Position numbers and translations under genes: made by a program. The notes beneath the pieces are model-generated. The model did not search any database. It was given only the letters and a program-made list of their open reading frames with translations, and was not told the origin of the DNA. This document shows, one piece after another, positions 17,350 to 25,899 of a stretch of DNA of 64,000 nt (positions are counted from its first letter, which is position 1; the number at the start of each line of letters is the position of its first letter). Origin of the DNA: an uncultured Pseudomonadota bacterium (GTDB lineage: Bacteria; Myxococcota_A; UBA796; GCA-2862545); the NCBI GenBank assembly GCA_913061235.1, contig CAJXTB010000013.1:62001-126000 (forward strand), written 5' to 3'.

Positions 17350-20300
17350 ATGATCTTTCTTCTCCTGGCCGGCCTGTCTCACGCTGGCTGCGATCTTGAG
17401 ACCCCTCTGCCTTACTGGATGGTCGGAGGGGGTGTGCCAGTGTCCACACCGCACCTTGTGCTTGAGGATTGGGCCGAGGTCGCGAGCGTTTCGGAGCCGG
17501 GTGGCAGGCTGGTCACCCTGACGGCGTCTGTTCGTAATACCGGGCCCGCAACCTAGCAGAATGGCTCGTACTTCGCGCCATGGAACTTACCCACGGGTGT
17601 CGAGGTACGGGCGAGGCGATTGGCATTTGACCAGCTGGAACCGTCAGCGGTCGCTGAGCCTCTTCAGACCGTGGATGTCTTCGTTTCGACTGCTGCCGAG
17701 ACCGAGTTTCAAGCCTTGTTGGTCAGCGGTTTGGACGGCGTCATGCGCGGAAACGAGTCCATCGTCGGCACGGTGGTCGCTCAATCCATCGACGATGCCT
17801 CTCTCGATCTGTTCATGAGCGGTGACAGAACCACCTACGTCTTCTCCGCGAGCACTCCCTTCCTGGACGGTTTGGTTGTTGGTGATTTGGTGATTTCGCC
17901 TCAATCCACTGAGCTTCCTTGACCGGAGCCCATTCCGTGCTCGCTGTTTCCGTTTGAGGTCGCCAACATTGTGTCCGTCGGCGATGAGGTGCACATCACA
18001 CCAGGTCCCAATGCGCCGCTGTACTATACGTCCGGTAATAGCGTCGTTAACATCGATCTTAGCGGTGAAAATGCGCAGCTTCTCACGCCCACGGGGGGAG
18101 ACGATATTCGCTTGGTCCCAGGATATGGCGGACCTAGCGATATGTTGTTGGCTGACTTTCCGGACGGGGGTGAGACGAGCCCGTTGATTCGCTTCGCGGT
18201 TCCCGACTTTGAGCCGGTTGAGGGCGTGGTGGTGTCGGGTGACATCCTGCTGGAACGACTTGCGATGCCCACGTCGTTGCGCTTTCGGGACGGTGATGTG
18301 GAGTTTGACGCGGAGCCTGCGCTTGAGTGGCGCTTCATTGGGTCCATCACCGCCGAAACACAGGCCGAGCTGGACCACTCAACGCGGCTTGGACAGGTCT
18401 TCATAGACCTCGCGACGATTCCCGCAGGCGTCACCAATATCACGATTCACCTAGCGCTCGAGCTGACCCTTGAGGCTAGCCTCGACGTCGTTGCGGGCAC
18501 CACAATGGGCGTGGATATTCGCGGCCGGCAAGCAGCCGTCGTTCACGTCGACAGCGGCGGTGGCTCCTATGCGCGTTCCGACCGCAGCGGGCCCCGGCTC
18601 GACCTCACGCCGCCTCGGCTGGTTGAGGACACCCATGTGTCCGCTTCTATCGGGGTGGGCAGCTCAATCGGGCTGCTCCTAAGCGACTCCTACGACCTGC
18701 TTGACTTGACCTATTCGGTCGAGGGCATGGCACAGGGTCGCGTTGAGATTGACCCGAGTGCGAGCCCGGCGGTTCAGTCGGGTACGACCTGGCTCGCGGC
18801 CACCGAACTCACGGGTTCTATCCTCGGTGCCAGTGTCACCCTCGCCCGTGCCGAGGTCACCGGCTCCGACCTGGAGTCCATCGCCGCACCCCTAGAGACC
18901 CCGCCGGATGGTGGACCGGCCGGACGTGGTTACGCGCAGCATTGGGCTACCGTTTTTGATGGGTACGGTGTGGGCGGTCGGGTTCCGTCGGACCTCTCTG
19001 GTGACTTACTGGTCGTCGAGCGCGCAGGAACGGGGATTAGCACCTATCTGACGGCATTCGACCGCATGGGCGAGGTGCGCTGGGAGACCCATCTTCCGGA
19101 CTTTGGCGGCAATGTCGATGCGCTCTCCGATGGCGGCGCTGTACACTTCGCGGGTCGTATTCAGCGGGTTGATGATCAAGGTCAGCTCCTCTGGAGCTGG
19201 CAGCGGCCGGACTACTCAACGCTCTATTCGACGGTTGTGGCGGTGGCGGAGCGGGCCGATGGCACCGACGATATCTGGACGGCACACCGCTACAACACCT
19301 CTAGGAAGGAGCGCATTGCGCGTCACAATCCGGACACTGGAGAGCCCTTATTCTACAGGGAACTCACGGCAGATGGTGGGGTGGTCATCTGGAATACCCT
19401 CGCGGATGAGTACGGCGCTGTGCTGTGCGGATACTCGGCGCAGCGTCCTCTCTCCCAGGGCCGCATTAACGACGCGGTCGTCATCCGGATGGATCGGGAC
19501 GGTGAGCTGCTCTGGGCACGCAAGACCTCTGGCTACCCGTGGGGGTGTGCCGTTCGCCAGGATGGTAGCGGGAGCATGCTGATTTTTGGTCGGAATGCCC
19601 CCGAGTACTACGAGCCGCATGAGTCTCTGTTTGCCGCCGAGTATGATGTTGATGGCAACCTGATGTGGCATCGCACATATGGGCTCAGCGGCGACATTCC
19701 CGGGCAGGGGACAGCGGACCACTGGAGCGGGCCGCATCTTCTCGATGAGGTCAACCTCGCGGCGCCAATGGCCGAGGGCTGGATGCTCGCTGGGACCACC
19801 GGGTACCTCTCGGGAGAAGCGGCGTTCACTCTGTCGGTGAACCGGCAGGGTGACCCGATTGCGGCGCGCGTGATTGACGGCGTCGGTGTCACTCAGGTGC
19901 GCGGACTGCATCAGCGTGGCGACGCGTTCCTGGTCGCATTGACGAGTCCAACGCCCGGCCCACTGGTTCAGAGCGAAGACACTGTGCAGCTCCTGGCCAT
20001 GATGCCCCACGACGGCCGCATTGTCTTCGACCCAGAGGTTGGACTGACCTCCTATGCCATAGACGTAGTGGCAGATGACTATGGCGGGAATGCAGGTATC
20101 TGGGGCGTTTACACCACTCTCGATCTGCCCTTCGTTGTGGCCGTCGAAGACGTCGTGGAGCCCTGGACCGAGCGCAACGACAGCTTACTCGGGTCCTACA
20201 CATCCACCGTCGCAAACGCGACTTGGGCACCGGAGTGCGGGGAACCCTGTGTTCCTGTTGACCCTGACCCTGATACCGACCCTGATACCGACCCTGATAC

Positions 20301-20490
20301 CGACCCTGATACCGACCCTGACCCCGGCACCGACACGAGCGACACGGGTCTTGTGGACAGCGACAGTGACACGGTTTCAGAGGATGACGGTCCGCGGTGC
20401 GCGATGAGTCCCGGCTCGGTGCCGGTGTGGCTCGTGTTTCTGCCGCTGTTGGCTGTGCGCCGGCGCAGCTCTGGCCAATGGGTGCGATAG
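17350..20490 (+). pseudogene. MYXO-CTERM surface protein interrupted by in-frame TAG and TGA
   Basis: One continuous reading frame runs from the ATG at 17350 (Shine-Dalgarno GGAGAG) to the TAG at 20488, except for stops at 17554 (TAG, after NTGPAT) and 17920 (TGA, after STELP). Translation on both sides stays protein-like in the same frame: QNGSYFAPWNLPTGVEV after the first, PEPIPCSLFPFEV after the second. The N-terminus is a signal peptide (MIFLLLAGLSHA). The body contains beta-strand repeats with quinoprotein-like WDR/trp patterns. The C-terminus has a (DPDT)n stalk, Cys, a hydrophobic helix and RRR, a MYXO-CTERM-like tail. Each stop is one transition from a sense codon (CAG or TGG). It is most likely a recent pseudogene; recoding or sequence error are alternatives. 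Confidence 0.75.
20266..20313 (+). repeat. 12-bp tandem repeat, four exact copies
   Basis: GACCCTGATACC is repeated four times exactly, with partial copies on each side. It encodes the Asp-Pro-Asp-Thr stalk just before the C-terminal anchor and can change in number without shifting the frame. Confidence 0.9.
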
Positions 20491-20809
20491 TCATGTCATT
20501 GGACCCTTTTCGGAGGCTGGGCGAAGACTGGCAGTGGTGTCGAGCACAGGGAGTCTCCGTTGCCTACTGTGCTGCATCGTCGCCTGATTGCGCTAGCGCG
20601 AGCACATCCTAAATGTGTGTGCTCTGAGTCCGACTTCACCCGGGTGAACGAAGGGCGAGACGACTCGTGCTTCCGGCCAGAGCGGGAGCCCCTCTTCGAC
20701 TCCGCGACCCGTGACCGCTTCGCCGTTGCGGATCGGCGCCGACCCAACCCGACACGACCTGCAGCACACGAGTGCCGGTCGTCCGACTGCGACGCGCGCA
20801 TCACTCTTG
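20491..20809. other. Intergenic region, no gene supported
   Basis: Nothing with a recognisable product. A 7-bp inverted repeat (GAGCACA 20600-20606, TGTGCTC 20618-20624) could end the preceding transcript but lacks a T run. Confidence 0.35.
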
Positions 20810-21000
20810 CTAGCGCGTCAGCTCACATAGCCGTCTCGCTTCTTCCGTCGCTCGCTGACGGCGGCGGAGCAGCAGCAGAGACAGCGGCACGTCGCGGCAG
20901 TCGCCGTTCGTACACACTCCACCGAGCCAGTAGGCGTCGGTGCCGAGCACCGCGTCGGGGAATTGCGCGGTCACGAAGGCCTCTTCCTGGACAAAAACCG
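20810..21000 (-). pseudogene. Orphan C-terminal coding relic, about 63 codons
   Basis: Minus-strand translation reads TTVFVQEEAFVTAQFPDAVL, then GTDAYWLGGVCTNGDCRDVP, then SLLLLRRRQRATEEARRLC, ending LTR-stop at 20810. Codon third positions are mostly G or C, as in genes nearby, so this looks like genuine coding sequence. There is no start codon or upstream part: the frame runs back into the 3' end of the beta-helix gene at 21027, which uses a different frame. I read it as the tail of an older gene truncated here. The family is not recognised. Confidence 0.5.
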
Positions 21001-21026
21001 TTGTTTTCGCCCGGTGCGCGCGTCGG

Positions 21027-23030
21027 CTATGGGCGCTGCGCTGGGCTCTCCGACTCGGACAATCGTCGTGCGGCCAATAGGCCCATTGCTAGTAGAGCGA
21101 ACCCCCATCCGGCGGGACGTCCGTCACCTGTGGTTGAGCAACCGCTGCCAATGATGTAGCTGGTCGTGTAGTGCTGGTCGCAGTTGGCGTCGACACCGCT
21201 ATTCGCGACCTCGGGCGCTCCTGGGTACACGCTGGCATCGGAGTCGTCGCAGTCCCAGGGCGCGTTGATACCGTCATTGTCCTGGTCATCCCAGGCGTCC
21301 GAGTCGAATCCAGTGGCCCCGGTGGCGGGGGAGTCGAGTGTCGCCGCTGAGCCGAGACCTGGCTGCCAGGTGCTATCGGTGCAGGGGGCGTCCTCCACGT
21401 AGCCAAACAGGACAGGGTCTCCGGTGGTGTCGTTCAACCCCTGGTCGCTGCTGTCGAGGTCGCCAGCGAACATTACAAACGTCGATTTCCAGCGCAGGTT
21501 GAAGTCGCTCTCGATCTGTTGCGTGTTGAATCCGTAGATGGCGGGTATGTAGGGGCCTGTGGATTGGTAGTAGATGTTGTGTTGTAAGGAGGCAGAGGAG
21601 TCGTCCATTGCGAGTATCGGGCCCTTCCACCAGGCGGAGTTACTGGCGAAGGTGTTGTGCTCGAAGTCCAGAGTCGCGGACTCGGCTTTCACGGCGCCAG
21701 CGTCTGTGGACGATGAACCCAACAGTTCGTTTTCGACGAAGACACTGCCGCGGAGGGTAATGGGGGAGTCGTCACCAAACGCGGCGATACCGGCGCCCTC
21801 ACTGTGGGCGTTGTTCTTACAGAATAGACTCGAATAGGAGTCAAGTGAGCCGAAGTCGTTGGCGTATAGGCCACCGCCCTCCGCGGGTCCGCCGATAGCC
21901 ACGTTGCCGGCCAGCACGCTGTTGTGGAGCTCCATGGATTGCGCACTCTGTGAGGCGATGGCTCCACCGGTGGTCGCTGTGTTGCTGAGCCAACGGCTGG
22001 CGGTTGCGGTGAGCTCGCCGCGCTCTGACTGCTCCCCCTCCATTTGCCAGGCCCCTCCCGAGCCACCCGTGTTGGTCGTGAACACGGCGTCTTGAACCGT
22101 GACTGCGGAGCTTCCGAACTGACCAACGGCCCCGCCCCAATCGCGTGCCTGATTACCGCTCCACCGTCCGCCCTCGAGGGTCGCGGTCGTTTGCTGCACG
22201 AATAGCGACCCGCCCCGGTCGGCGGCTGCGTCGGTGTGGCCGTTGTACCGGAGAGTTGCGGCCGCCGTCGCGTCCACGTACACGTCGCCGCCTTCCGACG
22301 CAGAACCGTTGACGAATGTGCTGTCCGCGACAACAAGGGGGCCATTGGTCATAAAGAGGCTGCCGCCTCGGCCGAAATTCTGCACGCCATTGTCGCCGAA
22401 CTCAGAATCGTAGACGTCGAGCTGGCCCGCATCTACGTGGACCGCGCTTCCGTTGATGCCGGTGACGACGTTGAACTGTGAGTACTCGACCGAGACGTCG
22501 GAGTTTCTGCCTCGAATACCCGCGCCGCTGGCGATGGACGCGAGGCGGGCGAAGCGGCTCGATGACACTGTGATGGTGGAGTCGGTCGACGACAGAGCGA
22601 TGCCCGGAAGTCTGCTAAACACGTTTGCGACGTGGATATCCTCAATGTGGACCGTTGCGCTTGTTGCGGAGATTGCCCGCGCGGTGTCCGGTAGAGGAAA
22701 CCCGCCAATCTCCCCAGGGTCCACGCCGCTGGACGGGTTGAGCGTGAAGCCGATGATGCTCACGTCTGTGTTCTCGGACACCGTGATGACGTTGGTGCCA
22801 AGGCCATTCCAGACGGTGTCCGCTGAGCCCGCGAGGGAACGAATCACGACGTCGCGGGAGAGCGTCACCGACTCTGTGTACGTTCCTGGGTGGACCAGCA
22901 CGGTCCCCGCGGGTCCGGCGGCGGTGACCCCCTCGCCGATGGTGGAAAGCGTACACCCCGGACAGACTTCAACCGTCGCTGCTTTCGCTGCGAGCGGCAT
23001 GAGTCCAAGCATAATGAAGAATTTTCTCAC
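21027..23030 (-). CDS. Parallel beta-helix surface protein with MopE motif and MYXO-CTERM tail
   Basis: Exported protein of 667 aa. Signal peptide MRKFFIMLGLMPLAAKA (GTG start at 23030, ATG 23012 as alternative). The sequence TVEVCPGCTLSTIGEG with VLVHPGTYTE is the usual start of a right-handed parallel beta-helix (pectate-lyase fold). Repeated N/S/G-rich coils with GGxxY/F and NTA patterns run to about residue 540. A MopE-like DCDDSDASVYPGAPEV...DANCD follows, then Cys-Ser-Thr-Thr, a hydrophobic helix and ARR, giving a MYXO-CTERM-like anchor. No pectinase catalytic residues were recognised, so it may be an adhesin or polysaccharide-binding protein rather than an enzyme. Confidence 0.85.
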   Translation of the reverse strand: MRKFFIMLGLMPLAAKAATVEVCPGCTLSTIGEGVTAAGPAGTVLVHPGTYTESVTLSRDVVIRSLAGSADTVWNGLGTNVITVSENTDVSIIGFTLNPSSGVDPGEIGGFPLPDTARAISATSATVHIEDIHVANVFSRLPGIALSSTDSTITVSSSRFARLASIASGAGIRGRNSDVSVEYSQFNVVTGINGSAVHVDAGQLDVYDSEFGDNGVQNFGRGGSLFMTNGPLVVADSTFVNGSASEGGDVYVDATAAATLRYNGHTDAAADRGGSLFVQQTTATLEGGRWSGNQARDWGGAVGQFGSSAVTVQDAVFTTNTGGSGGAWQMEGEQSERGELTATASRWLSNTATTGGAIASQSAQSMELHNSVLAGNVAIGGPAEGGGLYANDFGSLDSYSSLFCKNNAHSEGAGIAAFGDDSPITLRGSVFVENELLGSSSTDAGAVKAESATLDFEHNTFASNSAWWKGPILAMDDSSASLQHNIYYQSTGPYIPAIYGFNTQQIESDFNLRWKSTFVMFAGDLDSSDQGLNDTTGDPVLFGYVEDAPCTDSTWQPGLGSAATLDSPATGATGFDSDAWDDQDNDGINAPWDCDDSDASVYPGAPEVANSGVDANCDQHYTTSYIIGSGCSTTGDGRPAGWGFALLAMGLLAARRLSESESPAQRP

Positions 23031-23348
23031 GAACCAGATGTAGCCGATTTGCTGGGGAACTGACTTGGAAGGAGCGAGGACATTGAGAGGATAGTCCCAG
23101 TACTCGCGTTGGCCTGTTCCCTCGGTTCATTCCCAGGCAGACGGGTGGTCATACATCGTCGCATATGCGCACGGGTTCGGCTGGCATTACTGCTTGGCTC
23201 GGCGTGTGTGCGGGTCGATAGACCGCAATGGCGATGGGCTTGGCACGCTTGGGGGCTACGGCACTGACCACAACGGTGGCCGCCGTTGCAGTCCGCGTCG
23301 ATGGGGGGGGGGCGCTCGGCCGTCCGACTGCGCACGGCGCGCCGATGG
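23031..23348. other. Intergenic region with G10 homopolymer
   Basis: No gene is supported. A run of ten G (23303-23312) is unusual for the window. It lies just upstream of a frame that looks like a decayed gene, so slippage may have contributed to the decay. A minus-strand open frame covering 23256-23633 has no motif or Shine-Dalgarno sequence. Confidence 0.4.
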
Positions 23349-23579
23349 CAGCATCACCACACAGCCGAGTTCAGCTACTGGTTCCAATATGTCGGCTACT
23401 AAGTCGAGAACTACAGAACGGAACCCGGTATTGAGGTGGTTGTACCCCCCGAACACGATGGCACAGACCCGGACGTCTAGCTTGAGCGTGGCCTCACCGA
23501 GGCGCTGGCCGCTTTGGCTGGAGTGCCGGAGCAGCCAGATTTGAGCGACCGGCCGCATGTGGAGCGTTCGCCTGGCTAG
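23349..23579 (+). pseudogene. Decayed coding segment with two in-frame stops
   Basis: The plus frame reads HHHTAEFSYWFQYVGY, TAA at 23400, VENYRTEPGIEVVVPPEHDG, TDPDV, TAG at 23478, LERGLTEALAALAGVPEQ and ends with TAG at 23577. The composition and amphipathic pattern look like a real protein, but there is no start and two internal stops. The family is not recognised. The opposite-strand open frame is the competing explanation. Confidence 0.35.
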
Positions 23580-23650
23580 AGTGTTTGGTTTGCGTGTGAT
23601 GCGGAGGGGCAGGGGTGGAGCGTATTTGCACATCTCAACTCAGGAGCATC

Positions 23651-24421
23651 ATGCGCACCGTCTTTACTCTCTCCCTCGTCCTTCTCATCGCGTGCCCCGG
23701 CGACGAGCCGCTCGACACGGACGATGGCGACACCAGTAGCGATACCGGCTCTGACTCTGACAGTGATTCGGACTCCGACAGTGATTCGGACTCCGACAGC
23801 GACACGGACAGCGACACGGACAGCGACACGGACAGCGACACGGACACGGACTCGGACTCGGACTCCGACAGTGATTCAGACACGGACGATGGACTCGCGT
23901 TTGCCGACGACGACCCGTCCGTCGGTCTGTATCAGTGGATTCAGAATCCGACGCCTTCGCCCAATGGCTGTGGACTGCAGATGTCCCAGACAGGCAATGG
24001 TCTACAGATCAGCGCTGTGCAGCCTGCCAACATGACCTTCCAAGCCAGAATCGACGCGCCATCGTTCGATGACCCCGGCGTCGTGGACTGCACTTACGAA
24101 GAGGACGGTGATTTCGCCTGTGCGCCTGTGGTCACCTCGTACAACTTTTCTGACTTTGGCATGAGTGGAACAGCCACCAAGTCGGTCGAGTATTCCGGAC
24201 TCTTTGTGGAGCGCATCCGCGTCATCAATGGTGCGGAGCACACGTTTAGCCCCGCCTATTCACTGCGCGCCGACGTGGACGTGGAGTACACCTGCGCGGC
24301 CTCTACCCAAGACTGTGCGACCGCGGCCATGCAAGGATTCAACGTCACAGCGCTCCCGTGCCGCTCCGAGTTCACTGAGCCTGCGACCAACCTCTCCGAC
24401 CCGTCACTGCCTTCGCGCTAG
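23651..24421 (+). CDS. Ser-Asp-repeat lipoprotein, 256 aa
   Basis: Predicted lipoprotein. ATG 23651 follows CAGGAG; the signal peptide ends in lipobox LIAC. Residues 20-90 are almost pure Ser-Asp and Thr-Asp repeats, like the stalks of Gram-positive Sdr proteins. The C-terminal ~165 residues form a compact domain with six Cys, probably disulphide-bonded, that I do not recognise. The stalk should push that domain away from the membrane. It stands alone between relics. Calcium binding by the acidic stalk is possible but not shown. Confidence 0.75.
   Translation: MRTVFTLSLVLLIACPGDEPLDTDDGDTSSDTGSDSDSDSDSDSDSDSDSDTDSDTDSDTDSDTDTDSDSDSDSDSDTDDGLAFADDDPSVGLYQWIQNPTPSPNGCGLQMSQTGNGLQISAVQPANMTFQARIDAPSFDDPGVVDCTYEEDGDFACAPVVTSYNFSDFGMSGTATKSVEYSGLFVERIRVINGAEHTFSPAYSLRADVDVEYTCAASTQDCATAAMQGFNVTALPCRSEFTEPATNLSDPSLPSR
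23742..23882 (+). repeat. 6/18-bp tandem repeats encoding Ser-Asp stalk
   Basis: GAC(A/T)(G/C)(T/C)-type hexamers build the stalk, with longer identical units (for example repeated blocks of GGACAGCGACAC). The repeats are in frame and copy-number change would alter stalk length. Confidence 0.75.
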
Positions 24422-24652
24422 CGGACCCAGATCCAGGCGCGCCGTTTGCAGCGAACGGTCGGGTTCCACCGGTGTCCAACGCGGCGGTGTACCGAGGGCC
24501 AGCGTCCAGCCCTCGTCGGTGTCACACCACCCCTCGAACGTGCAGACCTCAGCGGTCTCGTCGCGCTCGGACAGGGCCGACACCGAGGCCTTCATCGTCG
24601 CCCGCCGCGACGCGAGCGCCGTGCCCTCGCCGTGCTCCAACGACGGCCACAA
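24418..24652 (-). pseudogene. Fibrinogen-like domain relic
   Basis: The minus frame from 24652 contains EGWCDTDEGWTLAL, resembling the YCDM...GGGWTLV signature of the fibrinogen-like genes in this window. A shift to another frame then ends WIWVR-stop at 24418, the same ending as those genes (TGGGTCCGCTAG). The region between is much too short for a complete domain. It is most simply a deleted and frameshifted remnant. A genuine 82-residue protein in the unshifted frame, overlapping the upstream gene by 18 bases, is less likely. Confidence 0.45.
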
Positions 24653-24694
24653 TCATAGGTTGCAGCGGGTGACCCCCGAGATAGCCCGGGCGGT

Positions 24695-25747
24695 ATGAAG
24701 ACACTCCTCTTGCTGCTGGCTGCCTGTGGAACGCCCCCAGAGCTGGAGGTGAAGTCAGACTGGCTCGAGTCCGACTGTGGTGAGCTCACCATCCAGGTTT
24801 CAGGGCAGACCCGGGCGAATACCCCGGTTGTGTTGAACACTTCTGGCGGGTCCGAGAGCGCACAGTCCGACGCCGCAGGGAGCTTCCGCTTTGAGCTCAC
24901 CCCGGAGGAGTTCTCGAGCGTCTTTGCGGTCGCCGGCGAAGGCAGCAAGACCACCGAGGCCATGGTCTACTCCCCGCGGCCCACTCTGCAACACGTCGCC
25001 AACGGCGACTCTCGCCGAAACAACTGCTTCAGCGTGGGAATGCTGTCTCGTTCCTGCAGTGTGGCCGTGAACTTCGGTGAGGTCAGCCTCAGCGGCGGAG
25101 TGACCAACGGCTCGCTCAAGATCGATGGGGTTCAGGCCCCCGAAAGCTCGTCGGGCTTCAAGCTGCCCGTGCCGTTCTCCACCGTGCAGACCTGGGACCT
25201 GTCGGTGTTCGACGAGGGCGCCGCGTGTGGACATCTGGTGATTCCGAATGTGGAGGCATCCTCTAGGGGCACCACGTTCACGGGTGAGGCCTGGGTGGGC
25301 CGGAGTGACGCCGAGCGTGTGATGACCGAGGCGCTGGCAGCACGTCTGGGAGGGGACGAGCCCTGGGCGGCGGCCGCAACGGGTGATGTCACGATGGTCG
25401 TGCGTCGACTCGGTGAGCGTGCCGAGCCCCGGCTCCTGCGCTGGGACGGCGACCTCAAGCGCCTCAGCGATGTCAAGTGGGTCGCGCGCATCACGCAGAC
25501 CACCGTCGATATCGGAAGCTGTGGCATGTATAGCAGTGACAGCGGTACCCGCACCGAGGTCATGGAGACCCGAACCGACGAGGTTGTCGAGCTCATCGAA
25601 CGGACCACGGGCCGTGTGCAGGCGCAGACCACCCTCAACGGGCGGCGATCTGGCTGTGGGTCCATCGCGTTCTCGACCTCACAGCGGTCGGAGGCCCCGA
25701 TCGAGGCCGTGGACGCCTGGCTCGCCGAGCAGCTGGCCGCGCTCTAG
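24695..25747 (+). CDS. Lipoprotein of unknown function, 350 aa
   Basis: Not recognised. A short signal peptide MKTLLLLLAACG ends in the lipobox LAAC at residues 8-11. The first ~100 residues look like an Ig-like beta domain (TIQVSGQTRANTPVVL, FRFELTPEEF); the remainder is mixed, with an amphipathic segment ERVMTEALAARLGG and paired Cys (CGMYS, CGSIAF). The arrangement suggests a periplasmic or surface domain held to the membrane. It is convergent with the beta-helix gene at 25900. No operon partner. Confidence 0.72.
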   Translation: MKTLLLLLAACGTPPELEVKSDWLESDCGELTIQVSGQTRANTPVVLNTSGGSESAQSDAAGSFRFELTPEEFSSVFAVAGEGSKTTEAMVYSPRPTLQHVANGDSRRNNCFSVGMLSRSCSVAVNFGEVSLSGGVTNGSLKIDGVQAPESSSGFKLPVPFSTVQTWDLSVFDEGAACGHLVIPNVEASSRGTTFTGEAWVGRSDAERVMTEALAARLGGDEPWAAAATGDVTMVVRRLGERAEPRLLRWDGDLKRLSDVKWVARITQTTVDIGSCGMYSSDSGTRTEVMETRTDEVVELIERTTGRVQAQTTLNGRRSGCGSIAFSTSQRSEAPIEAVDAWLAEQLAAL

Positions 25748-25899
25748 TCCATCACGACAAAGGACGCAGTGAGCTGCGTGTCCTCTTTGGGTTGGGGGTT
25801 GGGGACGCCGACCTGGGCACGGGCCACAATGGGCTGGACCGACCTCGGTCTACGACACTGGCCTCGACGGCGGCCATCGTGGCCGGGAGGACTCCGCTG

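Noticed and set aside
17971-20490. A separate gene starting at 17971
   Set aside because: It is in the same frame as the coding sequence from 17350 and lacks its own signal peptide, so it is the downstream part of one interrupted gene.
20560-21159. 199-codon plus-strand frame
   Set aside because: Arg/Ser/Pro-rich composition, antisense to the beta-helix gene and to the better coding relic at 20810-21000.
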